Notes: a model not told the origin generated them from the letters alone. A stretch of DNA of 64,000 nucleotides from Porphyromonas loveana (GCF_003096695.1 NZ_QEKY01000002.1:124001-188000), one strand, 5' to 3'. Counted from the stretch's first letter, positions 1 through 8,645 are shown. Numbers and translations are program-made.

Positions 1-345
1 TCCGAGCACACCTTTGACCTTTCGATAGTAAGCCAACGCCTCTTCCTCACTCTTGCCACGGGGCACGCTCAGCGCCATGCCGTGGAGATTCTTGTAGTGA
101 TACACGATCTCGGAGCAGTAGAGTCGGGCAGCTTTTATAAGGTTAAGCTTTCCCTCTTCGCTGTCATAGAAAGCGATCACGATCCGTGACACAGTATCCG
201 TAGCGATAGCTTCAGCCTTTACACCTTGCTCTCGCTCTCGGGGGAGTGTGCATGCATTCGAGAAAAATACGATCCCCGCCAAGACAGTGGTCAGTAGCCT
301 TGCTGCTACCATTCCTGTCAGTCGTCTGGTAAAAAGATTGCACAT
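1..345 (-). CDS. Putative small lipoprotein, 3' end outside the window
   Basis: The minus strand is open from an ATG at 345 to the window edge, giving 115 residues with no stop. The first 30 or so residues look like a signal sequence: basic residues (RRLTG), a hydrophobic stretch, then SNAC, which could be a lipobox with Cys as the first mature residue. The visible mature part holds the segments AFYDSEEGKLNL and LSVPRGKSEEEALAYYRKVK and is mildly charged. I do not recognise the family. It faces away from the glycosyltransferase gene at 865, so the 520 bp between them hold both upstream regions. Confidence 0.6.
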   Translation of the reverse strand, partial: MCNLFTRRLTGMVAARLLTTVLAGIVFFSNACTLPREREQGVKAEAIATDTVSRIVIAFYDSEEGKLNLIKAARLYCSEIVYHYKNLHGMALSVPRGKSEEEALAYYRKVKGVLG

Positions 346-545
346 AGGCACAAAAATAAGTACAAATGCTGACTTTCCCTAAGCGGGTTCTGCTCTGCTC
401 ATAGGAGAGACATGTTGCAGGAGATTCGATGAGGGCGCACTGACGAAGAAAAAACTATTGTGCCAGCATCTTTTTTAACTTTCCATAAGCGTAGAGATGC
501 ATAAAGTATAAATGTCGAAATTATGAGGCAAAAACCAAGAGAATA

Positions 546-656
546 TGGCACCGAAAGCTCGGAATAACTTGCGCATAAAATTCTTCGATTTGGGACAAGT
601 TTTGTTTTATTATGGCGCCAAAAAAAATTTATTTTGGCGCGAGTTTTTTCGACAAT
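546..656. repeat. Degenerate 22-bp phased array with TGGCGC-like cores (array A)
   Basis: Cores start at 546 (tggcacc), 569 (ttgcgca), 591 (tgggaca), 613 (tggcgcca) and 635 (tggcgcg). The steps are 23, 22, 22 and 22 bp. The sequence between cores is rich in A and T tracts and hardly conserved. The same core and period recur at 8441-8580 and 63166-63276. It lies about 210 bp before the glycosyltransferase start. Whether it is regulatory, structural or only an old tandem repeat is unknown. Confidence 0.6.
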
Positions 657-851
657 ATACATGTGATGAAAATCATAACACTTTTACATGTTTATTTACA
701 CATGCGCATTTGTTCCGACAAAGGAGACATGCTGCGCAATGATGCTACTACAAACGAATGCTATGCATAGGCAGGAACGAATCGGTATTTTGGCCTCGCT
801 TTAGGGCAAATACACTTAGAACTCAGGCTAATATCCCTGCCCTGTTTATAT

Positions 852-859
852 TAACTTTG
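852..859 (+). promoter_or_regulatory. Possible -7 element of the glycosyltransferase operon
   Basis: TAACTTTG fits the Bacteroidetes -7 consensus TAnnTTTG. Transcription starting about 7 bp further would fall on the ATG at 865, so either the transcript is leaderless or the true start is the next ATG at 883. No good -33 TTTG is seen at 19-21 bp. Confidence 0.35.
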
Positions 860-864
860 TAACT

Positions 865-2004
865 ATGAAACAGAAAAATGGAATGAATGCGTCCAAGAAA
901 CTGCTCGTCATCCACAGAGCATTAGCCCCCTATCGTATCGAATTGCTCAACGCCTTGTCTGCGGCTTTCGATGCGCATATTTACTTCGAATACGCCTCCC
1001 CTATCGAACAAAGATTCGATGCTTCAGAGCTGGCCAAACGCGTTCACTTCCGTAGCGAGGTACTCCCTCCCGCTCCGAGTCTCATAGGACTCAAGAACTA
1101 CCGTCCCTACGCCACGTCACTTGTCCGCTCACTTCGTCCGGATGCCGTGCTTTGTAGTGAGTTCAACCTCCTGACCCTGATGTTGGCAGCCACGTGTCGT
1201 CTCGTCTCCCCCGCCACCAAACTCTACGTCCTGTGTGACGACAACGAGCAGATGGCAGAGTCCGAACTACGTTACGGGCAAGGATTGAAACATAGGATGC
1301 TCTCCTACGTGGACGGAGTGATACTATGCGACAGCCGCGCGACGGAGCTATACGCTGCCCGATACGCGACGTTGGACAGGGAGCGCTTCGTCTATTTCCC
1401 TATTTTGCAGGATGAAAAGGTGCTGCGCCCGCTATACGAAAGAGCCTTCAGTCAGGGACGTAAAGAGCGCGACCGCCTCGTGCCTCAAGGCCATCGGATG
1501 ATGCTCTACGTGGGACGCCTCTCAGAGGAGAAAAACCTGCCTGCACTCATCGGTAGTCTCTCCCGTCTGCCCGAGGACGTACATCTTGTACTGGTCGGTG
1601 ACGGCCCCATGTTGCCGACCCTCATCGGGCGAGTGGGCGCTGCCGGCCTGTCGGAGCGTGTCACCTTCGTAGGCAAGAAAGAGGGCAGCGACCTCTATGC
1701 CTACTACACACAAGCCGACTGCCTCGTTCTGCCCAGCACGAGAGAGTGCTTCGGTTCGGTTGTTAACGAGGCTCTCGTGTCAGGTGTACCAGTCATTTGT
1801 AGCCGTATTGCCGGTGCTTCTTGCTTGATTTCGTCACAGAATGGACGCGTCTTCGACCCCATGCTGCCCGAGGATTTGGCCAGAGCGTGCACCGATTTGT
1901 TAGAGGGACTTCCCCCTTTCCGCGGCGACAGCCTGCGTCCTTCGCTCATGCCCTACTCTTTCGACGAGGCCATACGTCCCGTCCTAACGCTTTTGGACAG
2001 ATGA
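865..2004 (+). CDS. Glycosyltransferase, GT4 family
   Basis: A 379-residue glycosyltransferase of GT-B fold. The C-terminal half carries the usual GT4 marks: a YVGRLSEEKNL segment near residue 214, VGDGPM soon after, and the E-x7-E motif ECFGSVVNE near residue 294, which binds the sugar-nucleotide donor. Such enzymes add a hexose or related sugar to a growing lipid-linked glycan on the inner face of the inner membrane. The next glycosyltransferase starts on ATGA at its stop codon (4-bp overlap), so the two are translationally coupled and probably work on the same glycan. Donor and acceptor cannot be read from the sequence. An alternative start at 883 would remove six residues. Confidence 0.85.
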   Translation: MKQKNGMNASKKLLVIHRALAPYRIELLNALSAAFDAHIYFEYASPIEQRFDASELAKRVHFRSEVLPPAPSLIGLKNYRPYATSLVRSLRPDAVLCSEFNLLTLMLAATCRLVSPATKLYVLCDDNEQMAESELRYGQGLKHRMLSYVDGVILCDSRATELYAARYATLDRERFVYFPILQDEKVLRPLYERAFSQGRKERDRLVPQGHRMMLYVGRLSEEKNLPALIGSLSRLPEDVHLVLVGDGPMLPTLIGRVGAAGLSERVTFVGKKEGSDLYAYYTQADCLVLPSTRECFGSVVNEALVSGVPVICSRIAGASCLISSQNGRVFDPMLPEDLARACTDLLEGLPPFRGDSLRPSLMPYSFDEAIRPVLTLLDR

Positions 2005-3272
2005 AAATCCTCTTGTTCAATACATCTGATGCCCGAGGTGGTGCCGCCGTGGCTGCTGTTCGTCTCATGGAAGCATTGCAGAGTGTGGGTGCAGAAGTGA
2101 GGATGCTCGTCCTGAATCAAGACAGCTCACGCCCCGAAGTCGAGGCACTCCACGAAGGCAAATGGGGTCGTCTGGCAGCACGCGGAGCATTTGTTGCTGA
2201 ACGACTACATATATATATGTGTAACGGACGAGATCGTAGCCGTCTCTTCCACGTAAGCACAGCACTCACGGGACACGACATCAGTCGGCACCCTTGGGTA
2301 CAGTGGGCCGATGTGCTCCACCTCCATTGGATCAATCAAGGATTTCTGTCTCTACGTGGACTTGGACGTCTGAACCGCTGTGGTAAGCCCGTGGTCTGGA
2401 CGATGCACGATATGTGGCCGGTGACAGCCATCTGCCACCACGCTCGCGAATGTATTCGCTACCAAACGATATGCGGGGCATGTCCGCAAATCTCCTCTCA
2501 TCGGGAGCACGACTTGGCACACCGTGTGTGGATACGCAAGTCGCAAGTGCTGTCACATTTACGCCCTACGCTGGTGGGCTGTAGCCATTGGTTGGCCGAT
2601 TTGGCACGAAAGAGCGCACTGACCTCAGGACTACGCATCGAATCCATCCCCAATCCCATCGACGCGAATCTCTTCGCCCCGGGTAGTCGCACGGCTGCAC
2701 GAGAAGCCTTAAGGTTGCCAATGGACAAAACCTTGATACTCTTCGGAGCAGTCCAGGCCGACGATCCTCGCAAGGGGATATACGAGCTATCGCAAGCGAT
2801 GCAGTGCTTGAAGACAGATTATCCGGATCAGAACAGAGAAGTCCGACTCGTTGTATTTGGTACACTGCGTGAGGAGGTGCACAAACTCTTTCCCGACCAC
2901 GAGATAATCCCTGTGGGTTACGTCCGCGATCCGCATCGCATGGCCGAACTGTATAGAGCGGCAGACCTCTTCGTGACACCATCGTTGGAGGAGAATCTGC
3001 CCAATACCATCATGGAATCCCTCTCTGTGGGTACCCCCTGCATAGCTTTTCGGGTAGGAGGTATTCCCCAAATGATCGTACAGGGCAGTACCGGATACTT
3101 GGCAGAGTACCGCCAAGCTTCTGATCTGGCAAAGGGAATGGCAGAAACCATCACCATGTTGGGACGAAGTAGGGAGAGCGTTGCCACAGATTGTCGTTCA
3201 TTCGTCATGACACATTACTCTCGGCAGGCAGTAGCCGATCGAATGATGCAGTTGTACCGCGAATTAGTCTGA
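2001..3272 (+). CDS. Glycosyltransferase, GT4 family (WcaC/WcaL-like)
   Basis: A 423-residue protein beginning [15 protein letters not shown], where GGA is the typical acceptor-site glycine loop of GT-B enzymes. Middle motifs are [10 protein letters not shown] (near residue 133) and a Cys-rich CGACPQ segment (near 157), a pattern of colanic-acid-type GT4 enzymes. The E-x7-E motif is [10 protein letters not shown] near residue 329. The open frame runs further upstream, but the start at 2001 matches the family N-terminus and overlaps the stop of the first transferase by 4 bp. Role: sugar transfer in surface glycan synthesis; the substrate is unknown. Confidence 0.85.
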   Translation: MKILLFNTSDARGGAAVAAVRLMEALQSVGAEVRMLVLNQDSSRPEVEALHEGKWGRLAARGAFVAERLHIYMCNGRDRSRLFHVSTALTGHDISRHPWVQWADVLHLHWINQGFLSLRGLGRLNRCGKPVVWTMHDMWPVTAICHHARECIRYQTICGACPQISSHREHDLAHRVWIRKSQVLSHLRPTLVGCSHWLADLARKSALTSGLRIESIPNPIDANLFAPGSRTAAREALRLPMDKTLILFGAVQADDPRKGIYELSQAMQCLKTDYPDQNREVRLVVFGTLREEVHKLFPDHEIIPVGYVRDPHRMAELYRAADLFVTPSLEENLPNTIMESLSVGTPCIAFRVGGIPQMIVQGSTGYLAEYRQASDLAKGMAETITMLGRSRESVATDCRSFVMTHYSRQAVADRMMQLYRELV

Positions 3273-3375
3273 GGTATCACCACACCTCTTTGTAGAGGAT
3301 GCCAATCGGTCAATACGACCTTTTTGGCTCCAAAACAATACCTTTGCAACAATAATCAATCAGAAAATAACAACG

Positions 3376-3840
3376 ATGAACAGCATAAGAGAAGGAGAAA
3401 ACGAACTGTCTCTGCTCGGCACAAAGACCGAATACCGTCAGGACTACGCACCGGAAGTACTGGAAGCTTTCACCAATAAGCACCAAGAGAACGACTACTG
3501 GGTGCGTTTTGACTGTCCGGAGTTTACAGGCTTATGTCCCATTACAGGACAACCGGACTTCGCCACCATACACATTAACTACATCCCCGATGTGAAAATG
3601 GTGGAGAGCAAAAGTCTCAAGCTCTACCTCTTCAGTTTCCGTAACCACGGAGCTTTCCATGAGGACTGTGTCAATATCATCATGAAGGACCTCATCCATC
3701 TGATGCAACCCCGCTACATCGAAGTGTGGGGTGACTTCTCTCCGCGAGGAGGTATCAGCATCGTTCCTTTCTGCAACTACGGCAGGCCCGGCACACGATA
3801 CGAACAATTGGCGGAGAGAAGGCTAGAGTCCTACCGCTAA
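3376..3840 (+). CDS. queF: NADPH-dependent 7-cyano-7-deazaguanine reductase (QueF)
   Basis: A 154-residue, single-domain (type I) QueF, which reduces the nitrile preQ0 to the amine preQ1 in queuosine synthesis. Visible motifs are [10 protein letters not shown] with the nucleophile Cys54 and acid Asp61, the QueF motif ESKSLKLY that binds NADPH, and [10 protein letters not shown]. Length and spacing match the Bacillus enzyme. The later step of the same pathway, queA, is also in this window at 50716, far away, so the pathway genes are dispersed. A lipid kinase follows after 29 bp. Confidence 0.95.
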   Translation: MNSIREGENELSLLGTKTEYRQDYAPEVLEAFTNKHQENDYWVRFDCPEFTGLCPITGQPDFATIHINYIPDVKMVESKSLKLYLFSFRNHGAFHEDCVNIIMKDLIHLMQPRYIEVWGDFSPRGGISIVPFCNYGRPGTRYEQLAERRLESYR

Positions 3841-3869
3841 ACATCGAAGTTCTCCTTACGTTTCCGAGC

Positions 3870-4751
3870 ATGAAGATTCTCACAATCATCAATCCCATAT
3901 CGGGCATTGGCTCCAAGAGTAATATCCCGAGCCTCATAGCCGAAGTTTTTGCACGCGAGCCTCACGAGCTTTTCATCACCTATTCGCAGCGTGCAGGGCA
4001 TGCTCGTGAGCTTGCAGCGCAGGCAGTCGACAAGCATTACGACTGTGTCATTGCAGTCGGAGGGGACGGTACTGTCAACGAAATTGCCCAAAGCTTACGC
4101 TATACAGACGTAGCTTTAGGAATTATCCCGAAGGGTTCGGGCAACGGTTTGGCCCGTGCGCTGAAATTACCGCTCACCGTCAGCAAGGCTCTTGACGTCA
4201 TCAAAGCCGGTCATATCCGCACCATCGACTGCTGCGAGGCAGAAGATCATCCTTTCTTCTGCACCTGTGGATTGGGATTCGATGCGGAGGTGAGTAACAA
4301 ATTTGCTCAAGCCGGCACGCGCGGTCCTATCACTTATGCACGAACAATGATCGAGAGTTTCTTGCAAAACGAACCGAAAGAATACAAACTGACAATCGAT
4401 GGCAAATCATTTGTAGAGAAGGCTTTCCTTGTCACTTGTGCCAATGCTCCCCAATATGGGAACAACGCTTATATAGCACCGCTCGCAGATTTGGAAGATG
4501 GTAAGATGGATGTCGTCATCATCCGACCCTTCAATCCGCTCGAAGCCCCGCAATTGGCACTACAACTCTTCACCAAGCGTATCAACAGCAACTCCAATCT
4601 GGACACCTATAAGGCCGAGAACCTCATTATCGAACGCGACAGAGAGGGTGTCGTACACATTGACGGAGATCCTGTTATGTTAGGTAAACGGATCAAAGTA
4701 CGCACCTACGGTCGCTCACTCAAGGTCTTTGCTCCGGAGAATTACGACTAA
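3870..4751 (+). CDS. Diacylglycerol kinase family lipid kinase (YegS/DgkB-like)
   Basis: A 293-residue protein with the catalytic-domain signature GGDGTVNE at residues 64-71 and the nucleotide-binding segment PKGSGNGLAR near 86. These mark the DAGK_cat superfamily, which phosphorylates lipids such as diacylglycerol, phosphatidylglycerol or sphingoid lipids at the cytoplasmic membrane face. Porphyromonas makes sphingolipids, so a sphingoid base is a possible substrate, but this is inference. The gene is 29 bp after queF and ends at a bidirectional terminator shared with the minus-strand run opposite. Confidence 0.88.
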   Translation: MKILTIINPISGIGSKSNIPSLIAEVFAREPHELFITYSQRAGHARELAAQAVDKHYDCVIAVGGDGTVNEIAQSLRYTDVALGIIPKGSGNGLARALKLPLTVSKALDVIKAGHIRTIDCCEAEDHPFFCTCGLGFDAEVSNKFAQAGTRGPITYARTMIESFLQNEPKEYKLTIDGKSFVEKAFLVTCANAPQYGNNAYIAPLADLEDGKMDVVIIRPFNPLEAPQLALQLFTKRINSNSNLDTYKAENLIIERDREGVVHIDGDPVMLGKRIKVRTYGRSLKVFAPENYD

Positions 4752-4773
4752 CTTCTCTTCTAAACCTAACAGA

Positions 4774-4807
4774 AAAGCCCGTAACCACTCTCGGCTACGG
4801 GCTTTTT
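4774..4807. terminator. Bidirectional terminator between convergent genes
   Basis: Perfect 10-bp stem aaagcccgta/tacgggcttt around a 12-nt loop, with T-run on the plus strand and TTTTCTG on the minus strand. It separates the lipid kinase (+) from the Rieske-like lipoprotein (-). Confidence 0.85.
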
Positions 4808-4837
4808 ATTTCTCATTCCTGACAGACTATCCGCTCA

Positions 4838-5347
4838 TCAATAATTAACAATACGGATACCATCGGGCTGACGGACAACCATGTACTGTCGCATTCTACG
4901 GGGAGTTTCGGTAGAAGCTGCGGGCCCGTCGATGGGAGCACCACCGTTCTCTGCAACATTGAACACGCTACCACAATGCGGACATCTGACCACAAAAGGA
5001 TTCTCTGCCACCGGTCGCACTCGAATGTCCTGCTTAACTTCGTACGGACAACAGAGATCATAGGCAAAATCCTCAGCTGCAGGAGTGATCGAACGCGACA
5101 CGACTAAAAGACCACCATACCCGATAGCACTATTCTCGACGTCCAGACTCGTAATGGATACCATTCCATCCTTGAGCAATTTGATGCCCAAAGCACTATT
5201 GTCGTAGATGGTGTAGTTCACGGGCACGTTCGGAATCGTCTGCACAGCGACCTCCTTTCCGCAAGAAGCAAAGATGCTCCCTCCGATAAATATCAGAGAG
5301 AACATTCGCAGACTGCGCAATATCCTATTTGTTGTTGCTCTAAGCAT
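4838..5347 (-). CDS. Rieske-like lipoprotein with altered metal ligands
   Basis: A 169-residue exported protein. A hydrophobic segment ends in FASC (Cys29, or Cys15 if the start is the internal Met15), a plausible lipobox. The C-terminal half has the Rieske frame: CPHCGSVFN then G-x4-GPA. A true Rieske [2Fe-2S] protein has CxH and CPxHGS-type pairs; here the first pair is CC (Cys99-Cys100) with no His, and in the second, Cys122-P-His124-Cys125, His and Cys are in swapped order. The protein may bind zinc through four cysteines or have lost its metal. The start overlaps the upstream SRPBCC gene by 8 bp, so the two are coupled. Confidence 0.7.
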   Translation of the reverse strand: MLRATTNRILRSLRMFSLIFIGGSIFASCGKEVAVQTIPNVPVNYTIYDNSALGIKLLKDGMVSITSLDVENSAIGYGGLLVVSRSITPAAEDFAYDLCCPYEVKQDIRVRPVAENPFVVRCPHCGSVFNVAENGGAPIDGPAASTETPRRMRQYMVVRQPDGIRIVNY

Positions 5348-5753
5348 ACTTCAAAGAAGAGAGTAGCATCGCCAATTTGTCCACGCCTTCTCGTAGCGGC
5401 TTGTCCAACATGGGTTTGACAAACATATTGAGTTCAGCCTTGAGCATGACCGTCAATTTCGTATTGCCGGGTGTAGCTTCGTCAAGTTGTATGTGGGCAT
5501 CGAGCGGAATAGGCGAGCGATCGGCCTCGAATCGGATCAAGTTATCGGGTTTACGCTCTGCAATTCTGAGGGTGATCTGGCCTACAGGATTGATAGTGAG
5601 CGTGCAACTGTCACTATCAACAGCTGTGAGATTGACTTTTCCTTCGGGCAACATCTCGGCCAAGGCATTGAGATTGGATAGATCCGACAGCTTGGCATAG
5701 ACCGCTGACCGGGGTGCTGCTATACTTTTTGCTTCACTTACGTATTCTGCCAT
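5340..5753 (-). CDS. SRPBCC (START-like) family protein
   Basis: A 137-residue cytoplasmic protein with the pattern of the SRPBCC fold: N-terminal strand ending in AAPRSAVYAKLSD, helix, curved sheet, and a long C-terminal helix (PLREGVDKLAMLLSSL). Members bind hydrophobic ligands in a deep cavity. The ligand is unknown. It lies 30 bp after pyrE and overlaps the Rieske-like lipoprotein gene, so it is probably part of the pyrE transcript. Confidence 0.75.
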   Translation of the reverse strand: MAEYVSEAKSIAAPRSAVYAKLSDLSNLNALAEMLPEGKVNLTAVDSDSCTLTINPVGQITLRIAERKPDNLIRFEADRSPIPLDAHIQLDEATPGNTKLTVMLKAELNMFVKPMLDKPLREGVDKLAMLLSSLKYA

Positions 5754-5783
5754 ACTGGTATGATTATTTTGTCAGTGACCTAA

Positions 5784-6416
5784 TTAGAGACCCCAAGTCT
5801 CGGGACTTTTGCGCCAGTCACGGAGCAATTCGACATTGATGGCAGAGATATATCCGGTACGCAATGCCTCTTCAATCACCTGATCATAGTCTGTCAGAGT
5901 GACGAGCTTCACACCTGCTTTTGCAAAGTTCTCCTCAGCCATGGGGAATCCGTGGGTATAAACGGCTACCATACCCAGCACTTCACATCCGAAATTGCGA
6001 ATCGCTTCAGCGGCTTTGAGGCTGCTACCACCGGTAGAAATGAGGTCTTCGATAATCACCACTTTTGCGTTAGGCTTGAGTTCTCCCTCTACCAAGTTTT
6101 CCAATCCGTGATCCTTAGGCGACGAGCGCACGTACGCAAACGGCACACCCAAGAGGTCAGCTACCAAAGCTCCTTGAGCAATGGCTCCTGTGGCTACGCC
6201 TGCAATGGCTTCGACCTCACCGAAAGTTTCGGAGATGACGCGTGCCAGCTCCATCTTGATAAGGGAACGAATCCCGGGATAAGACAGCGTCTTTCTGTTG
6301 TCGCAGTAGATAGGTGCCTTCCAGCCCGAAGCCCATGTGAAAGGATTCTGTGGCTGTAGTTTGATCGCCTTTACTTCGATTAGCTTCGAGGCGATGAGTT
6401 TTCCTAATTTTTCCAT
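5784..6416 (-). CDS. pyrE: Orotate phosphoribosyltransferase
   Basis: A 210-residue type I phosphoribosyltransferase that joins orotate and PRPP to give OMP in de novo pyrimidine synthesis. The PRPP motif VVIIEDLISTGGSS is at residues 119-132, and the catalytic loop region RSSPKDHGLEN is near 97-107. Length matches the family. It sits between the omega-amidase-like gene (103 bp upstream) and the SRPBCC gene (30 bp downstream). Confidence 0.95.
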   Translation of the reverse strand: MEKLGKLIASKLIEVKAIKLQPQNPFTWASGWKAPIYCDNRKTLSYPGIRSLIKMELARVISETFGEVEAIAGVATGAIAQGALVADLLGVPFAYVRSSPKDHGLENLVEGELKPNAKVVIIEDLISTGGSSLKAAEAIRNFGCEVLGMVAVYTHGFPMAEENFAKAGVKLVTLTDYDQVIEEALRTGYISAINVELLRDWRKSPETWGL

Positions 6417-6519
6417 TGTTTATTTTGAATATTGTCTTTGTCAGATGTTACACAAGAATAGGGAAAAAGCTCAGAGCGATCCTGTGTACACAGCACTAAC
6501 CTCCAAGCCGATAAAAGAA

Positions 6520-7341
6520 TCAAGAACGGGCATAGTCCTCATAGTCCAATGTGAAACGATCCATATCCATCCAGGCGGGAAATTTCTCGCGGAAGCGATG
6601 CATCGACTCCTTGTCGAGCGTAGCACAAAGCGTCTCTTCCAGCTCCGGAGTGCACGCCTGCATGACTTCGCCTCGCGGAGAGAGGATAACCGAATCACCT
6701 GTATAGTGGAGACCTATACCATCTTCCCCCACTCGATTGGCCCCACAGACATAGGCATAGTTCTCCATGGCGCGAGCACGAAGGAGTGTCTGCCACACGG
6801 TGCGGCGCGGCGCGGGCCAGTTGGCCATGCAGACCAGCAGGTCGTACTCCAAATCTGTATTGGCGCACCATACGGGGAAGCGCAGATCATAACAGGGGAT
6901 AATGAAGATCTTCCACCCCTTGTAAGTGATAATACGCCGCTCTTCGGCCGGTGTCATAACTTCATGCTCCCCTCCCACACGGAAAAGATGTCGCTTGTCC
7001 TGATGGAAAACCTCGCCTTGCGGTGTCACGAAGTAAGCACGGTTGTAGAACTTCCCAGCCTCACTCACGGCCATTGTAGCCGAGAGTGCCATATTGTATT
7101 GTGCAGCTATTCGTCTTACTACCGTGATGGTTTCGCCCTCTTCGAATGGTTCGGCAAAAGACTGTACATTCATGGAGAATCCCGTTGTCATCATTTCAGG
7201 AAAGAAAAGGACATCAGTCGTTCCTGCCATTTCGGCGGCCAAGCGTTCCACACGCTGCAGATTGGCATGCTTGTCTTCCCAGTCGATCCGGCACTGAGCC
7301 ATTGCTATCCTGAGCCGCGGGACGTCTGTCTGTATTGTCAT
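6520..7341 (-). CDS. Carbon-nitrogen hydrolase, omega-amidase type
   Basis: A 273-residue nitrilase-superfamily protein with the full Glu-Lys-Cys triad: Glu49 in FFPEMMTTGF, Lys116 in DKRHLF and Cys150 in PCYDLRFP. The DKRHLF and CYDLRFP forms are those of the YafV/Nit2 branch, which hydrolyses alpha-ketoglutaramate or alpha-ketosuccinamate left by transamination of glutamine, asparagine or methionine salvage. The gene overlaps the stop of the acyltransferase gene by 4 bp. Confidence 0.88.
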   Translation of the reverse strand: MTIQTDVPRLRIAMAQCRIDWEDKHANLQRVERLAAEMAGTTDVLFFPEMMTTGFSMNVQSFAEPFEEGETITVVRRIAAQYNMALSATMAVSEAGKFYNRAYFVTPQGEVFHQDKRHLFRVGGEHEVMTPAEERRIITYKGWKIFIIPCYDLRFPVWCANTDLEYDLLVCMANWPAPRRTVWQTLLRARAMENYAYVCGANRVGEDGIGLHYTGDSVILSPRGEVMQACTPELEETLCATLDKESMHRFREKFPAWMDMDRFTLDYEDYARS

Positions 7342-7886
7342 GATTCCAATTCTGCAAATTTGTGGGGAAAGCGAGCTTGTGACGCACTGTATCGGCTTCT
7401 GATGTAAGCGATGTCGGCTTCTTCGTCTCCCGTCGGATGGAACACTTCGATGATGCGCAATTCTTTGCGCGAATAGTCAATAACCGCCAATTCGATGGGT
7501 ACTCCAGCCCCCAGAGCTATGCGGTAGAACCCCGTCTTCCAGTGAGTCACTCGCCCACGAGTCCCCTCCGGAGTGATGGCTATGCTGCAAGAGGAAGACT
7601 TGCGTATATACTCTTGCAACTGTTCTACCGTAGAAGTGCGTTGCGAACGATAAACAGGAATCCCCCCCATCGCGCGAAACAAAACTCCCAGAGGGAAGAA
7701 AAACCACTCTTTCTTCATCAAGAAGCCGGCTTTGCGCCCGACTGCCCAATAATAGAGTTTGCCCATGAGAAAATCGTAGTTACTCGTATGTGGAGCAACG
7801 CAGATGATACTTTTGGGCGGAGCCTCTCCCGGGATGACAGATGTCCAACCCATCATCCTAAGTAATAATTGAGAAAAAAACTTCAA
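7338..7886 (-). CDS. 1-acylglycerol-3-phosphate acyltransferase family protein (PlsC-like)
   Basis: A 182-residue PlsC-type acyltransferase. The H-x4-D motif is His33-TSNY-Asp38, and a TPEGTRGR segment matches the phosphate-binding motif (canonical FPEGTRS). The N-terminus is weakly hydrophobic, so it is likely membrane-associated. It is shorter than a full PlsC (about 240) and belongs to the short Bacteroidetes branch whose acceptor is unknown. It is coupled to the downstream hydrolase by a 4-bp overlap. Confidence 0.8.
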   Translation of the reverse strand: MKFFSQLLLRMMGWTSVIPGEAPPKSIICVAPHTSNYDFLMGKLYYWAVGRKAGFLMKKEWFFFPLGVLFRAMGGIPVYRSQRTSTVEQLQEYIRKSSSCSIAITPEGTRGRVTHWKTGFYRIALGAGVPIELAVIDYSRKELRIIEVFHPTGDEEADIAYIRSRYSASQARFPHKFAELES

Positions 7887-7927
7887 AACACTCTCGTCCT
7901 GCTATGGGGCATACTGTGCCGAACCGG

Positions 7928-8218
7928 TTACTCTGCCGAAGCGCACTGAGATATGAGAGCTACGATCTCGGCTAACTCCTTCTTGAAATTGTCGATGAGC
8001 TGACGATAATACTTCTTGACCAAGGCGGGTGTATGCTTTCCATCGCTGCAACGCACCTTGGCTATAGTGTCGTCTTGAAGTTGTAGGATACGATTGATAA
8101 TGGTATCTACCTCTGCTTGTTTTTCTTCTTTGACAAAGAGCTGGAGAAGGAATGCATCGGTAAACACTTCGGAGACCGCTCCTGCGATCTGCTTTTTCAG
8201 TTTTCTTTCACTTGCCAT
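7928..8218 (-). CDS. Conserved-looking small cytoplasmic protein, unknown function
   Basis: A 96-residue, highly charged, predicted all-helical protein starting MASERKLKKQ. The open frame extends upstream by 37 codons, but that part is Cys- and hydrophobic-rich and unlike the rest, so I take the ATG at 8218. Helical, heptad-like segments occur around EKQAEVDTIINRILQLQDD and NFKKELAEIVALIS. No motif recognised. It is the first gene of the minus-strand run and lies 41 bp before the acyltransferase gene. Confidence 0.65.
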   Translation of the reverse strand: MASERKLKKQIAGAVSEVFTDAFLLQLFVKEEKQAEVDTIINRILQLQDDTIAKVRCSDGKHTPALVKKYYRQLIDNFKKELAEIVALISQCASAE

Positions 8219-8265
8219 ATGATCGATGATCTTTGAGTTAGTGGCTATAATACTTTGTATAGGTA

Positions 8266-8273
8266 CAAATATA
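8266..8273 (-). promoter_or_regulatory. Possible -7 element for the minus-strand run
   Basis: On the minus strand TATATTTG fits TAnnTTTG and would give a 5' leader of about 40 nt before the ATG at 8218. A matching -33 box is not evident. Confidence 0.35.
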
Positions 8274-8440
8274 CGCAAGAAATACCTCACCTCGTTCGTT
8301 TTGCAAGCACAAACAACATCAGTCATCACTCCTCATCATATGTCATCCATCATAGCTGAGGGACTAAAGAAAGACACAATGCACTCACATACAACACTGT
8401 GCAGTCCTATCCGAAAGACAGCATAGGCACAAAAAAAATC

Positions 8441-8580
8441 TCGCATATGGTGCCAAAAAACATGGCGCCAAAAGTTTTTTGAAATGGCGCCATTTCAAAA
8501 AAAAATATGCACCAAATCGAAAAAATTTAGGCGCATAAAACTCAGGAATTTGGCGCGTACTTCTGCCCAAAATTGGCACA
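8441..8580. repeat. 22-bp phased array with TGGCGC cores (array B, clearest copy)
   Basis: Cores begin at 8441 (tcgcat), 8463 (tggcgcca), 8485 (tggcgcca), 8507 (atgcacca), 8529 (aggcgca), 8551 (tggcgcg) and 8573-8574 (tggcaca): five exact 22-bp steps, then one of 22-23. The units at 8463 and 63189 agree at 18 of 22 positions by eye. A and T tracts fill the spacers. Twenty-two bp is about two helical turns, so the cores face one side of the helix. The array is about 145 bp before glgP. Confidence 0.7.
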
Positions 8581-8645
8581 TCTTTCCATAACGACACCTC
8601 TCCCTTTCTTGAGAACATAATCGGGAGCTAATCAAAACAAATCTA

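Larger units (their letters stand above)
346..864. other. Intergenic region between divergent genes
   Basis: No convincing gene. Short open frames here are A+T-rich and resemble nothing known. The region holds a 22-bp phased array of TGGCGC-like cores (546-656, separate entry) and, at its right end, a possible -7 element just before the ATG at 865. Confidence 0.6.

Noticed and set aside
545-742. A 65-codon plus-strand frame
   Set aside because: It translates the 22-bp array and A/T-rich DNA, and has no plausible family or coding signal.
6337-7407. A 356-codon plus-strand open frame
   Set aside because: It is antisense to pyrE's end and the omega-amidase-like gene, whose catalytic triad is intact; the translation is Cys/His-rich with no family resemblance.
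8441-8580. A CRISPR array
   Set aside because: The period is only 22 bp, the cores are 6-8 bp and the spacers are A/T tracts; no cas genes lie in the window. The same holds for the other short arrays.
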